Origin: Lactobacillus huangpiensis
Lineage (GTDB): Bacteria > Bacillota > Bacilli > Lactobacillales > Lactobacillaceae
Length of the DNA: 64,000 nucleotides
Direction of reading: 5' to 3'
Assembly: GCF_019972815.1 (NCBI RefSeq)
Contig: NZ_BPPA01000001.1
Location: 341,280-405,279, forward strand
How positions within the stretch are numbered: the first letter of the stretch is position 1; each line of letters starts with the position of its first letter. This document shows, piece after piece, positions 35,446 to 45,086 of this stretch. The notes below the pieces were generated by a model. That model ran no database searches. It was not told the DNA's origin and saw only the letters and a list, made by a program, of their open reading frames with translations. A program made the position numbers and the translations under genes.

Positions 35446-36576
35446 ATGAAAAAATTAATTGCCGTTTTAGCTTTAGGAGCAAGCATTGCAACTGTAGCTG
35501 CTCCAGAGACAACGATAGTACAGGCAAGTAGTACAATTAATGATACTGCTAAACAAAATAGTTTCAGCGGTGTAACTTATGCAGAGCAGGTATTAGCGCA
35601 AGAAGGTATCAAATACAACGATTTTTCTGCTGCTAATCCAATTAATTATCGCAACGGTAAGCCTGAAGGTGTTGTTATTCATGAAACAGCTACACCAAAT
35701 GCTACTGCACGTAATGAATGTATTTATTTTAACCGCGAATGGATGAATATTTATTCTTATGTTCATGCTTTTGTGGATAAAACTGGTGTCATTCAAATGA
35801 CAAGTCCAGATTACGGTGTATGGGGTGCAGGTCCTGTTGCTAACAACCGTTTTGTTCAGGTAGAACTATGTGAAGAAAACAATCTGGCTGATTTTGCCAA
35901 AGGCGTGAATAATGATGCTGTTTATGTTGCGCAAATTTTACACCAATATAATTTAGAACCTGATAACGCTGTTCATGATGGTAAAGGGACAATTTGGTCT
36001 CACCATGCCGTATCTACATTTTTGGGTGGTACTGACCATACTGATCCGGATGGTTACTTTGCCAAATGGGGTTATTCAATGGATGATTTCTTTGACCTGG
36101 TTAAATATTATTATGATCAAGGAACGCCAGCTAATAATGCACCTGTTGTTGATAATACAGTAACGTCACCAACACCTGCTGCACCTGCTAAAAAGCCTGC
36201 TGTCCTGCCTGAACCAGTTGCTACCAAAGTCTTGATTCATAATGCATTGGTTTATGATGAAAATGGTGAGGCAACTGATTTACCAACTAAAAAAGCCGGC
36301 ACTAAGTTGACAATTTATGGCAATCAAACTATTAAAAAAAGAAAGTATTTGCAAATAGGTGTTAATCAATTTGTCGTTGCCAGCAATGTTGAAGGCAAGT
36401 TGCGTCCGTTAAGTCACAATGCCTATATTTACGATGGCAAAGGTAAACGAGTTGGTATGAATAAATTATACCGTGGTAATTATGTGCGGACATATGGCGG
36501 TCGCGTTAAGATTAAGGGTCGCAAATATTACCCAATTGATGTTAATAAATTTGTCAAAGTGGGCAATTTTAAATAG
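35446..36576 (+). CDS. Secreted N-acetylmuramoyl-L-alanine amidase with two SLAP repeats
   Basis: Start at ATG 35446 after GAGGCG; a TTG two codons earlier is too close to it. 376 residues: signal peptide, an Amidase_2 domain with V-I-H-E-T, W-S-H-H and D-H-T-D-P-D-G-Y-F, a Pro/Ala-rich linker, and two SLAP repeats. Nearly the same protein as at 783-1907, apart from the linker. It sits between the binding-protein gene and the ABC ATPase gene of the metal transporter, 19 bp after the former, so it is probably co-expressed with metal uptake; these amidases need zinc. Confidence 0.88.
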   Translation: MKKLIAVLALGASIATVAAPETTIVQASSTINDTAKQNSFSGVTYAEQVLAQEGIKYNDFSAANPINYRNGKPEGVVIHETATPNATARNECIYFNREWMNIYSYVHAFVDKTGVIQMTSPDYGVWGAGPVANNRFVQVELCEENNLADFAKGVNNDAVYVAQILHQYNLEPDNAVHDGKGTIWSHHAVSTFLGGTDHTDPDGYFAKWGYSMDDFFDLVKYYYDQGTPANNAPVVDNTVTSPTPAAPAKKPAVLPEPVATKVLIHNALVYDENGEATDLPTKKAGTKLTIYGNQTIKKRKYLQIGVNQFVVASNVEGKLRPLSHNAYIYDGKGKRVGMNKLYRGNYVRTYGGRVKIKGRKYYPIDVNKFVKVGNFK

Positions 36577-36596
36577 ATAATATAGGAAAATACAAA

Positions 36597-37250
36597 TTGT
36601 CTGATATTTTAGAAGTTAATAATCTCTCAATGAGATTTGATAAAAATAATGTTTTTGAGAACTTAAAGTTCAAGTTAAAAAGGGGTTCATTGACTGCACT
36701 GTTAGGTCCTAATGGTACGGGAAAAACTACTTTAATAAATATTCTAATGAAGATGTTGACTCCTAGCTCGGGATCTTTTAAATTTGCAGATGATGTTCGT
36801 CTGGGTTATGTACCTCAGTTTCGCAATATAGATGCTGAATATCCATTATCGATTGAGGCTTTTGTGAGTTTGAATGCACCGATTATTAAAAACGGCCGAA
36901 CTAAGGAAGCAATAAAAAAGCAGTTAGAGGAAACAAATTTATATCAAATTAAAAATACTCGTATGGGGGAAGCTTCAGGCGGGCAAAAACAAAGAGCCTA
37001 TTTAGCACAAGCCTTGCTTGATAATCCTAATATGATTATTTTAGATGAAGCCACGGCAAGTCTTGACCCTATGGCTAAAGATGAGCTGATGAAGCTGATC
37101 AGACATTTGAATGAAAAGCATAAAATAACAGTTTTGTTTGTAACTCATGATATATCATTAGCTCACAAGTATATGCAAAACTATTTATATTTAAATCATG
37201 GTCAAATTGAACATGGTGAAATGTCCCAATTTAAGGAGGCATATGAATAA
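36597..37250 (+). CDS. Metal ABC transporter ATPase
   Basis: 217 residues from a TTG start preceded by AGGA. Walker A G-P-N-G-T-G-K-T-T, signature A-S-G-G-Q-K-Q-R and Walker B M-I-I-L-D-E-A. It belongs with the lipoprotein at 34539 and the permease; the permease start overlaps this gene's last base. Confidence 0.9.
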   Translation: MSDILEVNNLSMRFDKNNVFENLKFKLKRGSLTALLGPNGTGKTTLINILMKMLTPSSGSFKFADDVRLGYVPQFRNIDAEYPLSIEAFVSLNAPIIKNGRTKEAIKKQLEETNLYQIKNTRMGEASGGQKQRAYLAQALLDNPNMIILDEATASLDPMAKDELMKLIRHLNEKHKITVLFVTHDISLAHKYMQNYLYLNHGQIEHGEMSQFKEAYE

Positions 37251-38047
37251 TGTTTGCATATGGTTTTATGCGCAACGCATTTTTGGCGAGTACCTTTATT
37301 GCGATAACTTGTGGCACTGTCGGTGTTTATGTAGTCGCACGCAACTTTAGTTTTTTAGCACATACGCTTTCTGAAATTGGTTTTGCTGGTGCTGCATTTG
37401 CAGTCTGGCTCGGAATTAATCCTTTATGGGGGATGCTTTTGTTTACCCTTCTTGGCTCAATTAGTGTTGGCGAATTGTCACTTCATAGTGAGCAAAAAGA
37501 ATCCTCAATTAGTGCTATTTCAGCTCTGTTTACGGGTTTGGGGGTACTTTTCCTTGCCATTTCTGGAGCCAATAGCAATTATGCTACGAATATTCTTTTT
37601 GGCAGTATTATCGGCGTTGACCATCAGGGTGTCATCCAGCTAACAGCTTTATCTGTATTTGTGCTGTTAATGATTTTTATCATCCAGCGCTCATTAAATT
37701 TTGATTCATTTGATCATATTGGTGCTCTTGCTCATGGAGTAAAAACTGGTGTAGTCAGTGTTATTTTTTTAATTGCTCTGGCAATGTCGGTATCAATTGG
37801 TGCTCAAATAGTAGGGTCACTTTTAGTTTTTATTTTGTTGACATTACCACCGGCCACTGCGAATTATCTGGGAAAAACGATTCCGGCAATGATAGCTTGG
37901 TCTGTCTTTTTTGCATTAGTTGGCGTCTGGTTTGGCTTATACTTAGGCTATATTACGAACCTACCAGTAACTTTTTTTATTGCTGTCATTGAAGTTACGA
38001 TCTATCTTGTTACATACTTCACTCATATTATTAAGCGTAGTTTGTAA
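37250..38047 (+). CDS. Metal ABC transporter permease (ZnuB/AdcB-like)
   Basis: 265 residues, about eight membrane helices, of the ABC-3 family (V-A-R-N-F-S-F-L-A-H-T-L-S-E-I-G-F-A-G is the typical early segment). Its start overlaps the ATPase stop by one base. Forms the membrane channel of the zinc/manganese-type importer. Confidence 0.9.
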   Translation: MFAYGFMRNAFLASTFIAITCGTVGVYVVARNFSFLAHTLSEIGFAGAAFAVWLGINPLWGMLLFTLLGSISVGELSLHSEQKESSISAISALFTGLGVLFLAISGANSNYATNILFGSIIGVDHQGVIQLTALSVFVLLMIFIIQRSLNFDSFDHIGALAHGVKTGVVSVIFLIALAMSVSIGAQIVGSLLVFILLTLPPATANYLGKTIPAMIAWSVFFALVGVWFGLYLGYITNLPVTFFIAVIEVTIYLVTYFTHIIKRSL

Positions 38048-38155
38048 AATTTACCAGCTTAAAATAACATGCGTTACTATTTTTACTAGACTTTGTGAAA
38101 AAAAACCAGTAGGAAACCCGTTATTTAAACATTTATTTTTAAATTTCACTAACTT

Positions 38156-38177
38156 TTGTAAGCATTTACATGTATAA
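38156..38177 (+). promoter_or_regulatory. Promoter -10 and cre-like palindrome before lactate oxidase
   Basis: TGTAAGCATTTACA (38156-38169) is an inverted repeat like a cre with CA in place of the central CG. TATAAT follows at 38172-38177. The overlap suggests carbon catabolite control. Confidence 0.5.
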
Positions 38178-38217
38178 TAGAAAGTGGAAGTTTTAATTTA
38201 AAGAAGGAGTCTTAAAA

Positions 38218-39447
38218 ATGACATCATATTATAACGGTTTTCCCCAAAGTGATCGTGAAGAAGCTTTAAAGATGATTAACCTCGATGAACTTGAGGAACG
38301 TGCAAAGAAAGTTATGCCAGAAGGTGCATACTACTATATTGCTTCGGGATCAGAAAATGAGTGGACTTGGCGTAATAACACTACGGCCTTCAATCACTTT
38401 CAGATTGTGCCTCGTGCTCTTACAAATATGGATAGTCCGCAATTGGATACTGAATTTATGGGCATGAAATTAAAGACACCTGTGATGATTTCACCTATTG
38501 CCTGCCATGGTATTGCTCATAAAGATGCGGAAATTGCTACCCAAAAGGGTGCAGCTGCTGCTGGAGCCTTGTTTGCATCAAGTACTTATGCTAATAAGAG
38601 TGTAGAAGAGATTGCGGCAGCAGCTCCAAACGCACCACGTTTCTTCCAACTTTACCTCAGTAAAGATTGGGGATTCAACAAGATGGTCTTTGATGCAGTT
38701 AAAAAGGCTGGCTACAAGGGAATTTTCCTTACTGTAGATGCTTTGGTTTCAGGCTTTCGTGAAGCTAACCTCAGAACTAAGTTTGCCTACCCTGTTCCAC
38801 TAGACTTCTTTACTCGTTACCAAGGAGCAAAGGGTGAAGGCCAAACTGTAGCGCAGATGTATGCTTCTTCAGCCCAAAAGATCGGACCAGAAGATGTTAG
38901 ACGCATTAAGGAAATGTCTGGTTTACCTGTCTTTGTTAAAGGCGTTGTTTGTGCTGAGGATGCATATTTAGCTATGGGTGCTGGCGCTGATGGTATTTAT
39001 GTTACCAACCATGGTGGTCGAGAAGTTGATTGTGGTCCTGCTACTATTGATATGTTGCCGGAAATTGCTAAAGCTGTTAACCACCGTGTACCAATTGTCT
39101 TTGACTCAGGTGTTCGTCGTGGTTCACATGTCTTTAAGGCTTTGGCACTTGGTGCCGATATGGTTGGTGTTGGTCGCCCATACTTATACGGCCTTGCACT
39201 TGGTGGCGCAAAAGGTGTGCAATCAGTTATTGAACAACTGAACCAAGAATTACTAATTGATATGCAATTGACTGGTTGCAAGACAATTGAAGATGTTAAA
39301 CACGCCAAGATTACTCATATTAATTACACTGCTGATAACTTGAAGTCAAATACTGATCCTTCAAGAGCTAAGCCATATCCTGTAACAGCTGAGAATCAAT
39401 TAAAAGAAAATGACTCTGATGCTGTAACTGGTGCTTCTCAAGCATAA
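38218..39447 (+). CDS. lox: FMN-dependent L-lactate oxidase
   Basis: 409 residues. Family of alpha-hydroxy-acid oxidases: Y-Y-Y-I-A-S-G-S-E near the N terminus, F-Q-L-Y, V-T-N-H-G-G-R with the catalytic His, and F-D-S-G-V-R-R-G for FMN phosphate binding. It oxidises lactate to pyruvate and makes H2O2 from O2. The protein runs beyond the core by a tail ending D-S-D-A-V-T-G-A-S-Q-A. That D-A-V-T-G-A-S (401-407) matches the covalent flavinylation motif in the FMN_bind domains encoded earlier in this window, and lies two residues from the end. A cre-like site precedes it and a strong terminator follows. Confidence 0.9.
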   Translation: MTSYYNGFPQSDREEALKMINLDELEERAKKVMPEGAYYYIASGSENEWTWRNNTTAFNHFQIVPRALTNMDSPQLDTEFMGMKLKTPVMISPIACHGIAHKDAEIATQKGAAAAGALFASSTYANKSVEEIAAAAPNAPRFFQLYLSKDWGFNKMVFDAVKKAGYKGIFLTVDALVSGFREANLRTKFAYPVPLDFFTRYQGAKGEGQTVAQMYASSAQKIGPEDVRRIKEMSGLPVFVKGVVCAEDAYLAMGAGADGIYVTNHGGREVDCGPATIDMLPEIAKAVNHRVPIVFDSGVRRGSHVFKALALGADMVGVGRPYLYGLALGGAKGVQSVIEQLNQELLIDMQLTGCKTIEDVKHAKITHINYTADNLKSNTDPSRAKPYPVTAENQLKENDSDAVTGASQA

Positions 39448-39469
39448 TCAGCCTTAAATATTAAAAAGC

Positions 39470-39516
39470 GCTCTGCATATATTAGGTGTTATAACTAACT
39501 TGCAGAGCCTTTTTTT
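39470..39516 (+). terminator. Terminator of lactate oxidase
   Basis: GCTCTGCA (39470-39477) with TGCAGAGC (39501-39508), then a T-run. Confidence 0.85.
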
Positions 39517-39611
39517 ATTGCTTAAAAAATAATTGTTTTTAATTAATAGTTGTAATTTAATTTTTATATCTTTATAATTGTCATAATAAAAACAAATAAT
39601 GGAGGAAAATT

Positions 39612-41108
39612 ATGAAGAAAGCGTGGAAATTGCTTGAAACTTTGTTGATAGCAGTTATGATGTTAACCTTGTTACCCCAGAACGCAGCAGCAGCTGATAA
39701 AGGACAAACTGAACAAAGAACCGACAATTATCTACGAAGAGTCAAGAAAAAAGGGGAACTAGTCATGGGGACTAGTCCAGATTATCCTCCTTATGAATTT
39801 GTCAAAAACATTAAGGGCAAATCAAAAATAGTTGGTATGGATGTTGAAATCGGGCAAAAAATTGCTCATGATATGGGTGTTAAGCTCGTAGTGCGGCCAA
39901 TGGACTTTGACTCTCTTTTAGTAGGTCTTGAAACTGGCAAAATTGACATGGTTATTGCCGGAATGAACGCAACACCTAAGAGAGCTAAAAGCGTTGCGTT
40001 TAGTCAGCCATACTATAGAAGTGAACAAAAATTACTGATAAGAAAAGAAGATAAAGGCAAATATCATAATTATAAGTCTTTTGCAGGCAAATCAATTGGT
40101 GCTCAAACTGGCAGCATGCAGGCAACGATGATCAAAAATCAGGCCAAAAATGTCAAACTGAAGACCATGGATAAAGATAACGACCTGGTTTTAGGATTAA
40201 AAACGCATAAGGTTGATGCAGTTTCTGTTGATAAGGCAACGGCCGAGGCTTTTGCTCAAAACACCGATGGAATAATGGTTATTCCAGCGGGCCTCAAGAC
40301 CGAGTCGTCTGCTACTTCTGTTGCCTTTCATAAGGGAGCCAATAGTTTAGTTAAAGCTGCTAATAAATCAATAGCAGAGATTAAGCAAAAAGATTTAATT
40401 GATAAAGTATATTTACCCAAAGCTGGAAAATATTTAACTGCCGGTAAAACAAAAAAGGAAGTCAAAGCGTCTAATTCGATGTGGGCATATAAAGACTTCT
40501 TTATAGCGGGAGTTGGTTACACCTTACTTATTTCTGCTATATCAGTTTTCTTTGGCTTTTTGTTAGGTGCAATACTGGCATTTATGCGCTTAGGACACAA
40601 TCAAATTGCACGTTCAATTGCGACAGCTTACGTAGAATTTATTCGTGGCACGCCGTTAATGGTACAACTGCTGTTTATTTACTTTGGCTTGGGAGTAGTA
40701 GTAAATATCCCAGCTTTACTGTCGGGTATAATTGCCGTTTCCCTTAACTCTGCAGCTTATGTGGCAGAGGTAATTCGTTCGGGTATTAATTCGATTGCTG
40801 TGGGACAGACTGAAGCATCTCGCTCTTTAGGCTTATCAAGAACTGCAACTATGCGTTATGTTATTATGCCACAGGCAATGAAAAATATTTGGCCGGCATT
40901 AGGTAATGAATTTGTTTCCCTCATTAAAGAAAGTTCCATTGTTTCGGTAATTGGCGTTAAGGATTTGATTTATCAATCACGTGTAGTCCAGGCCGATACT
41001 TATCGCGGAGTAATGCCATTGGTAATTACAATGATCTTATACTTCATCATTACTTTTGGTTTATCTAGCTTAATGAAGGTATTTGAAAGGAAAATGAATC
41101 ATGACTAA
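39612..41108 (+). CDS. Glutamine-type amino-acid ABC transporter, fused substrate-binding and permease protein
   Basis: 498 residues. A signal peptide is followed by one SBP_bac_3 domain ([11 protein letters not shown] at its start; residues about 45-280). The rest is a membrane permease of the HisM/GlnP type with [11 protein letters not shown] and the EAA-loop segment E-A-S-R-S-L-G-L-S. Fusion of both parts is usual in lactic acid bacteria. Overlaps the ATPase gene by 8 bp. Likely takes up glutamine or a similar polar amino acid; the exact ligand cannot be read. Confidence 0.9.
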   Translation: MKKAWKLLETLLIAVMMLTLLPQNAAAADKGQTEQRTDNYLRRVKKKGELVMGTSPDYPPYEFVKNIKGKSKIVGMDVEIGQKIAHDMGVKLVVRPMDFDSLLVGLETGKIDMVIAGMNATPKRAKSVAFSQPYYRSEQKLLIRKEDKGKYHNYKSFAGKSIGAQTGSMQATMIKNQAKNVKLKTMDKDNDLVLGLKTHKVDAVSVDKATAEAFAQNTDGIMVIPAGLKTESSATSVAFHKGANSLVKAANKSIAEIKQKDLIDKVYLPKAGKYLTAGKTKKEVKASNSMWAYKDFFIAGVGYTLLISAISVFFGFLLGAILAFMRLGHNQIARSIATAYVEFIRGTPLMVQLLFIYFGLGVVVNIPALLSGIIAVSLNSAAYVAEVIRSGINSIAVGQTEASRSLGLSRTATMRYVIMPQAMKNIWPALGNEFVSLIKESSIVSVIGVKDLIYQSRVVQADTYRGVMPLVITMILYFIITFGLSSLMKVFERKMNHD

Positions 41109-41850
41109 CGCAAACGCTGTAATTAAAGTTGAACATTTACAGAAAAATTTTGGCAATAATAAAGTTTTAAAGGATATTAATGCTCAGGTAAATGAAGGTC
41201 AGGTTATTTGTCTAATTGGACCGTCCGGTGCAGGCAAAAGTACATTTTTGCGTTGTTTGAATCTATTAGATCAGCCGTCCTCTGGCAAAGTGATTTTTGA
41301 AGATAAGGAATTAACTGCCTTAAGTGAAGATCAGCTTGATCAACTGCGTGAAAGAATGGGGATGGTTTTTCAGCAGTTTAATTTGTTTCCCCATATGAAT
41401 ATTATTGAAAATATTAAATTAGCGCCTATGAAAGTAAAGGGCATGAGTGACAGTGAAGCTAAAGCTAAAGGAATGGAGCTGTTAGACCAGGTTGGTTTGG
41501 CAGATAAAGCAGAAGCATTTCCAACCAATCTTTCAGGTGGACAACAACAGAGAGTTGCTATTGCTCGGGCTTTGGCAATGGATCCAGAAGTAATGCTTTT
41601 CGATGAACCCACTTCGGCTCTTGATCCTGAAATGGTGGGGGAAGTATTAAAAGTAATGCAGGATTTGGCTCAAAAAGGGATGACTATGGTAGTTGTAACT
41701 CATGAAATGGGTTTCGCCAAAAATGTTGCAGATGAAGTATGGTTTATGGCTGACGGTTATATTCAAGAAAAAGCTGCACCACAGCAATTTTTTGCTCAGC
41801 CACAAACTCCGCGCGCACAGGACTTTTTAGCAAAAGTTCTTGAGGCTTAG
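41101..41850 (+). CDS. glnQ: Amino-acid ABC transporter ATPase
   Basis: 249 residues. Walker [10 protein letters not shown], signature L-S-G-G-Q-Q-Q-R, Walker B M-L-F-D-E-P-T, all of the polar amino-acid type. Start codon overlaps the end of the permease gene; partner of that protein. Confidence 0.93.
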   Translation: MTNANAVIKVEHLQKNFGNNKVLKDINAQVNEGQVICLIGPSGAGKSTFLRCLNLLDQPSSGKVIFEDKELTALSEDQLDQLRERMGMVFQQFNLFPHMNIIENIKLAPMKVKGMSDSEAKAKGMELLDQVGLADKAEAFPTNLSGGQQQRVAIARALAMDPEVMLFDEPTSALDPEMVGEVLKVMQDLAQKGMTMVVVTHEMGFAKNVADEVWFMADGYIQEKAAPQQFFAQPQTPRAQDFLAKVLEA

Positions 41851-41864
41851 GTGGGAGATAGTAA

Positions 41865-43007
41865 GTGGAAGAAACACAAGCGATTAAAATATTAACAGAC
41901 TTGTTAGCGATAGATTCGGCAAATGATCATGAAAGCCTGATAGCTGATTATATAACCGCATTGTTTAGCGGATATCCAGTAGAAATTCACAGACTTTCTT
42001 ATTCTTCCGGCAGAGATAATTTGGTAGTAACCATTGGAGATCATGGTCCATTGTTAGGCTTCTCAGGGCATGAAGATGTTGTTGCAGTTGGGAATTTGAC
42101 CAATTGGCATACAGACCCATTCATGCCCGTTTTGAAAGACGGAAAAATATTTGGGCGTGGTGCGAGCGATATGAAATCCGGTCTGGCGGCAATGATTGTT
42201 GCAATGCTTGATTTACTTGATAGTGAGAAAGAAATGCCCGGTCGTATTAGACTCTTAGCTTCTGTAGGCGAAGAAACCGGTGAATATGGAGCGGCTCAGT
42301 TGACTAAAGAAGGTTATGCTTCTGACCTGGATGGACTTGTTATTGGTGAACCTTCTAACTTTGACGTACGTGTGACACATAAAGGTGTTATTGACTATTA
42401 TGTTTATTCTAAAGGTATTTGCGTTCATTCTTCGACCCCAGAAAAAGGTCAGAATGCTATAATGCCACTGATTGAGTTTGCACAAGCAGCGCAACAATTA
42501 ATGGACAGTCATCAAAAAAAGGATCCGGTTTTAGGCTCTTTTACTCATGTGGTTAGCCAAATTCAGGGTGGAAGTCAAATTAATTCTGTTCCCGACAGTG
42601 CTTGGCTTTCCGGAAATATCAGAACGACACCAGTATATCCCAATGAGCAAATTTATACTGAACTTGAACAAATAGTTGCTGATTTAAATAAAAATGGCGC
42701 TCAGCTAAAAATAAGATATAGTTTTCCTGAGGTGCCTTTACCTGACCAATCTCAGACAAAATTAGCTAAAATGGCTCAAAAAGTTGTCGAGCAAGAAATT
42801 GGCAGGCCAAGTGAATTTGTTGCAGGGACTGCTGCTACAGATGCATCAGAATATATTCAAGCTGGAGGTTTTCCTATTATTATTCTGGGACCGGGAGCTG
42901 GAACTACTGATCATGAACCAAATGAGTATATAGAAGTAAATGCTTATTTAGATGGCTGTCGTTTATACCAAGAATTAGCAAGGCAGTTTTGGAACTCATT
43001 AGACTGA
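41865..43007 (+). CDS. M20 family metallopeptidase (ArgE/DapE type)
   Basis: 380 residues from a GTG start after GGGAGA. Metal and catalytic motifs in order: S-G-H-E-D, G-R-G-A-S-D-M-K-S-G, G-E-E-T-G-E-Y-G, and a final D-H-E-P-N-E. Members remove acyl groups from amino acids or cleave small peptides with two zinc ions. It ends the amino-acid transporter operon, so it may process acyl-amino acids or dipeptides; the substrate is not certain, and DapE is one option. Confidence 0.87.
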   Translation: MEETQAIKILTDLLAIDSANDHESLIADYITALFSGYPVEIHRLSYSSGRDNLVVTIGDHGPLLGFSGHEDVVAVGNLTNWHTDPFMPVLKDGKIFGRGASDMKSGLAAMIVAMLDLLDSEKEMPGRIRLLASVGEETGEYGAAQLTKEGYASDLDGLVIGEPSNFDVRVTHKGVIDYYVYSKGICVHSSTPEKGQNAIMPLIEFAQAAQQLMDSHQKKDPVLGSFTHVVSQIQGGSQINSVPDSAWLSGNIRTTPVYPNEQIYTELEQIVADLNKNGAQLKIRYSFPEVPLPDQSQTKLAKMAQKVVEQEIGRPSEFVAGTAATDASEYIQAGGFPIIILGPGAGTTDHEPNEYIEVNAYLDGCRLYQELARQFWNSLD

Positions 43008-43040
43008 TTTTTGGCTATCATTAATATTTTTATAACAGAA

Positions 43041-43074
43041 AAAAGCCACTTCTTAAAAATAGGAGTGGCTTTTG
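43041..43074. terminator. Bidirectional terminator between convergent genes
   Basis: AAAAGCCACT (43041-43050) with AGTGGCTTT (43064 onward), A-rich on one side, T-rich on the other. Confidence 0.8.
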
Positions 43075-43133
43075 ATGTGAGAAATTATTATTTACATATC
43101 AGTTATATTATTTGTAACTAAAAGATGCAAGTA

Positions 43134-44939
43134 TTAATTATAATTATTTTGGATAATTTTCTTAAATTCGCTTAAACGATTGGCAAAAATTTTAAAAGCT
43201 TCTTCTAAATAATCTGGTTTCGTCATATCAACTCCAGCTTTTTTCATGATTTCAGCAGGATAATCACTAGAACCAGCTTTTAGAAAGTTCAAATAGGCAT
43301 TTCGTTGCTCGGTAGTACCATGAACGACATTATTCGCTAAGGCAGTGGCTGCGGCAAAACCTGTGGCGTATTGATAAACATAAAAATTGTAATAAAAATG
43401 AGGTACTCTGGCCCATTCTTTAGCAATTTCTCCCCCAGGCTCTACTGCATCACCGTAATAGCGCTGATTAATTTTACCGTAGATATCATCTAAACGATCA
43501 GCTGTTAATGGTTCACCATTTGCATCCATTTCGTGAATTTTTTGTTCAAATTCAGCAAACTGCGTTTGCCTAAACAAGGTTCCTTTGAAAGAATCCAGGT
43601 AGTAATTAAGGACAAAGGCACGCGTTTTAGGATCCGAAATGTGATTTAAAAAGTACTCTGTCAAGATATTTTCGTTAGTTGTAGAAGCTATTTCAGCAAC
43701 AAAGATAGGATAATCACCATAAACATATGGCTGATTTTGCCTGGTATACATGCTGTGGACTGAGTGTCCTGTTTCATGAACCAATGTGTATAATGAATCA
43801 ACATTGTCCTCCCAATTGAGCAATTCATATGCATCTGTATCATAGCAACCGCCAGAATATGCTCCGGTAGCTTTATTCTGTGATTCAACTACGTCAATTA
43901 CGCGATTGTTAAAAATATAGTCGACCTGCTTTAAATAGTCCTCTCCTAATGGTGCTAATGCTTTTTTAGCTTCTGCTTTAGCTTGATCAAAAGTATAGCT
44001 CAATGCTGGTTTACCAGTTAGTGGAACATACATGTCCCACATTTGCAGATCCTTTAAGCCTAAAATCTGTTTGCGTAAAGCTACATATTCATGCAATAGG
44101 TCTAAGCGTTCATCGACTTCATCAATCAAAGTATCGTAAACGACTAATGGTACGCCATTTGCATTCATTGCACTCTCACGAGCCGATGGATAATGATGAA
44201 CACGTGCACTATAGTTATGCTCCTTGACAGCACCAGAAAGCGTTGCTGCCAGGGAATTTTCAAATTGTCCGTAAGTAGTATACATGGAATCAAAAGCATT
44301 TTTACGCACTTCACGATTTTGGGATTGAATAAGCAGTGAGTATAAGCCATCTGAAAGTTGAACCATTTCACCGTTATCATCCTGAGTATAACCGTATTCC
44401 ATATCTGAATTGGTTAAAACGTTATAGGTATTTTCGGAAGCAGATAAAGCATCACCAGCATCTGCAATTATCTTTTCTTCTTGTGCAGATAGCGTATATG
44501 GTCTTAGTCTCGTAATTTGATCAAGCAAATGTTTGTAGTTGCTGAGTTTAGGCTCTTCTCGTTCTAAAGCACTCAACTTTTCCGCTGAAAGACTTAAAAT
44601 TGCTGGATTTATAAAAGAAGTAGCGGCTTCGAACTGGCTTGCTAGTCCCTGCACTTGAGCTACATAACTCAAATAGTGGGCATTTCCAGTATCAACATCA
44701 CTGGCAAGAGTAGCATAAGAATAGACTTTTTCCAGTCTCCGACTAACTGTTAAAATTTGAGTAATACCATTATATAAAGATGCACCAGAAGTGGTAAAAT
44801 TTTCTTTTAAAGTGCTTAAAACTGGTATTTCTTTTTTGACAAGTGTATATTCATCTTTCCAGTCATTATCAGTTTTAAATATCCTGGTTAAATCCCATTT
44901 AAGATTTTCTGGGACTTCATCACGTTTAGGAATTGACAT
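43134..44939 (-). CDS. pepF: Oligoendopeptidase F
   Basis: 601 residues, the family's usual length. Zinc motif H-E-T-G-H-S-V-H, with D-A-Y-E-L-L-N-W shortly before and the family's Y-Y-L-D-S-F-K-G-T-L-F-R-Q-T-Q-F-A-E-F-E downstream. A cytoplasmic metallopeptidase that trims oligopeptides of about 7-17 residues. Read alone, with a good ribosome binding site. Confidence 0.96.
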   Translation of the reverse strand: MSIPKRDEVPENLKWDLTRIFKTDNDWKDEYTLVKKEIPVLSTLKENFTTSGASLYNGITQILTVSRRLEKVYSYATLASDVDTGNAHYLSYVAQVQGLASQFEAATSFINPAILSLSAEKLSALEREEPKLSNYKHLLDQITRLRPYTLSAQEEKIIADAGDALSASENTYNVLTNSDMEYGYTQDDNGEMVQLSDGLYSLLIQSQNREVRKNAFDSMYTTYGQFENSLAATLSGAVKEHNYSARVHHYPSARESAMNANGVPLVVYDTLIDEVDERLDLLHEYVALRKQILGLKDLQMWDMYVPLTGKPALSYTFDQAKAEAKKALAPLGEDYLKQVDYIFNNRVIDVVESQNKATGAYSGGCYDTDAYELLNWEDNVDSLYTLVHETGHSVHSMYTRQNQPYVYGDYPIFVAEIASTTNENILTEYFLNHISDPKTRAFVLNYYLDSFKGTLFRQTQFAEFEQKIHEMDANGEPLTADRLDDIYGKINQRYYGDAVEPGGEIAKEWARVPHFYYNFYVYQYATGFAAATALANNVVHGTTEQRNAYLNFLKAGSSDYPAEIMKKAGVDMTKPDYLEEAFKIFANRLSEFKKIIQNNYN

Positions 44940-45086
44940 AAAGATTCTCCTTTTTAGCTATTTAACTAAATTATACTAAAGATTAAAAAATAAGATATTA
45001 TTAATTATAATTGATATTATTTTAATTCAAGTTTGAAAGTGTTAAAAATAATAGATGGACAACTACGAAAGGGTTTGTATAGAAGA

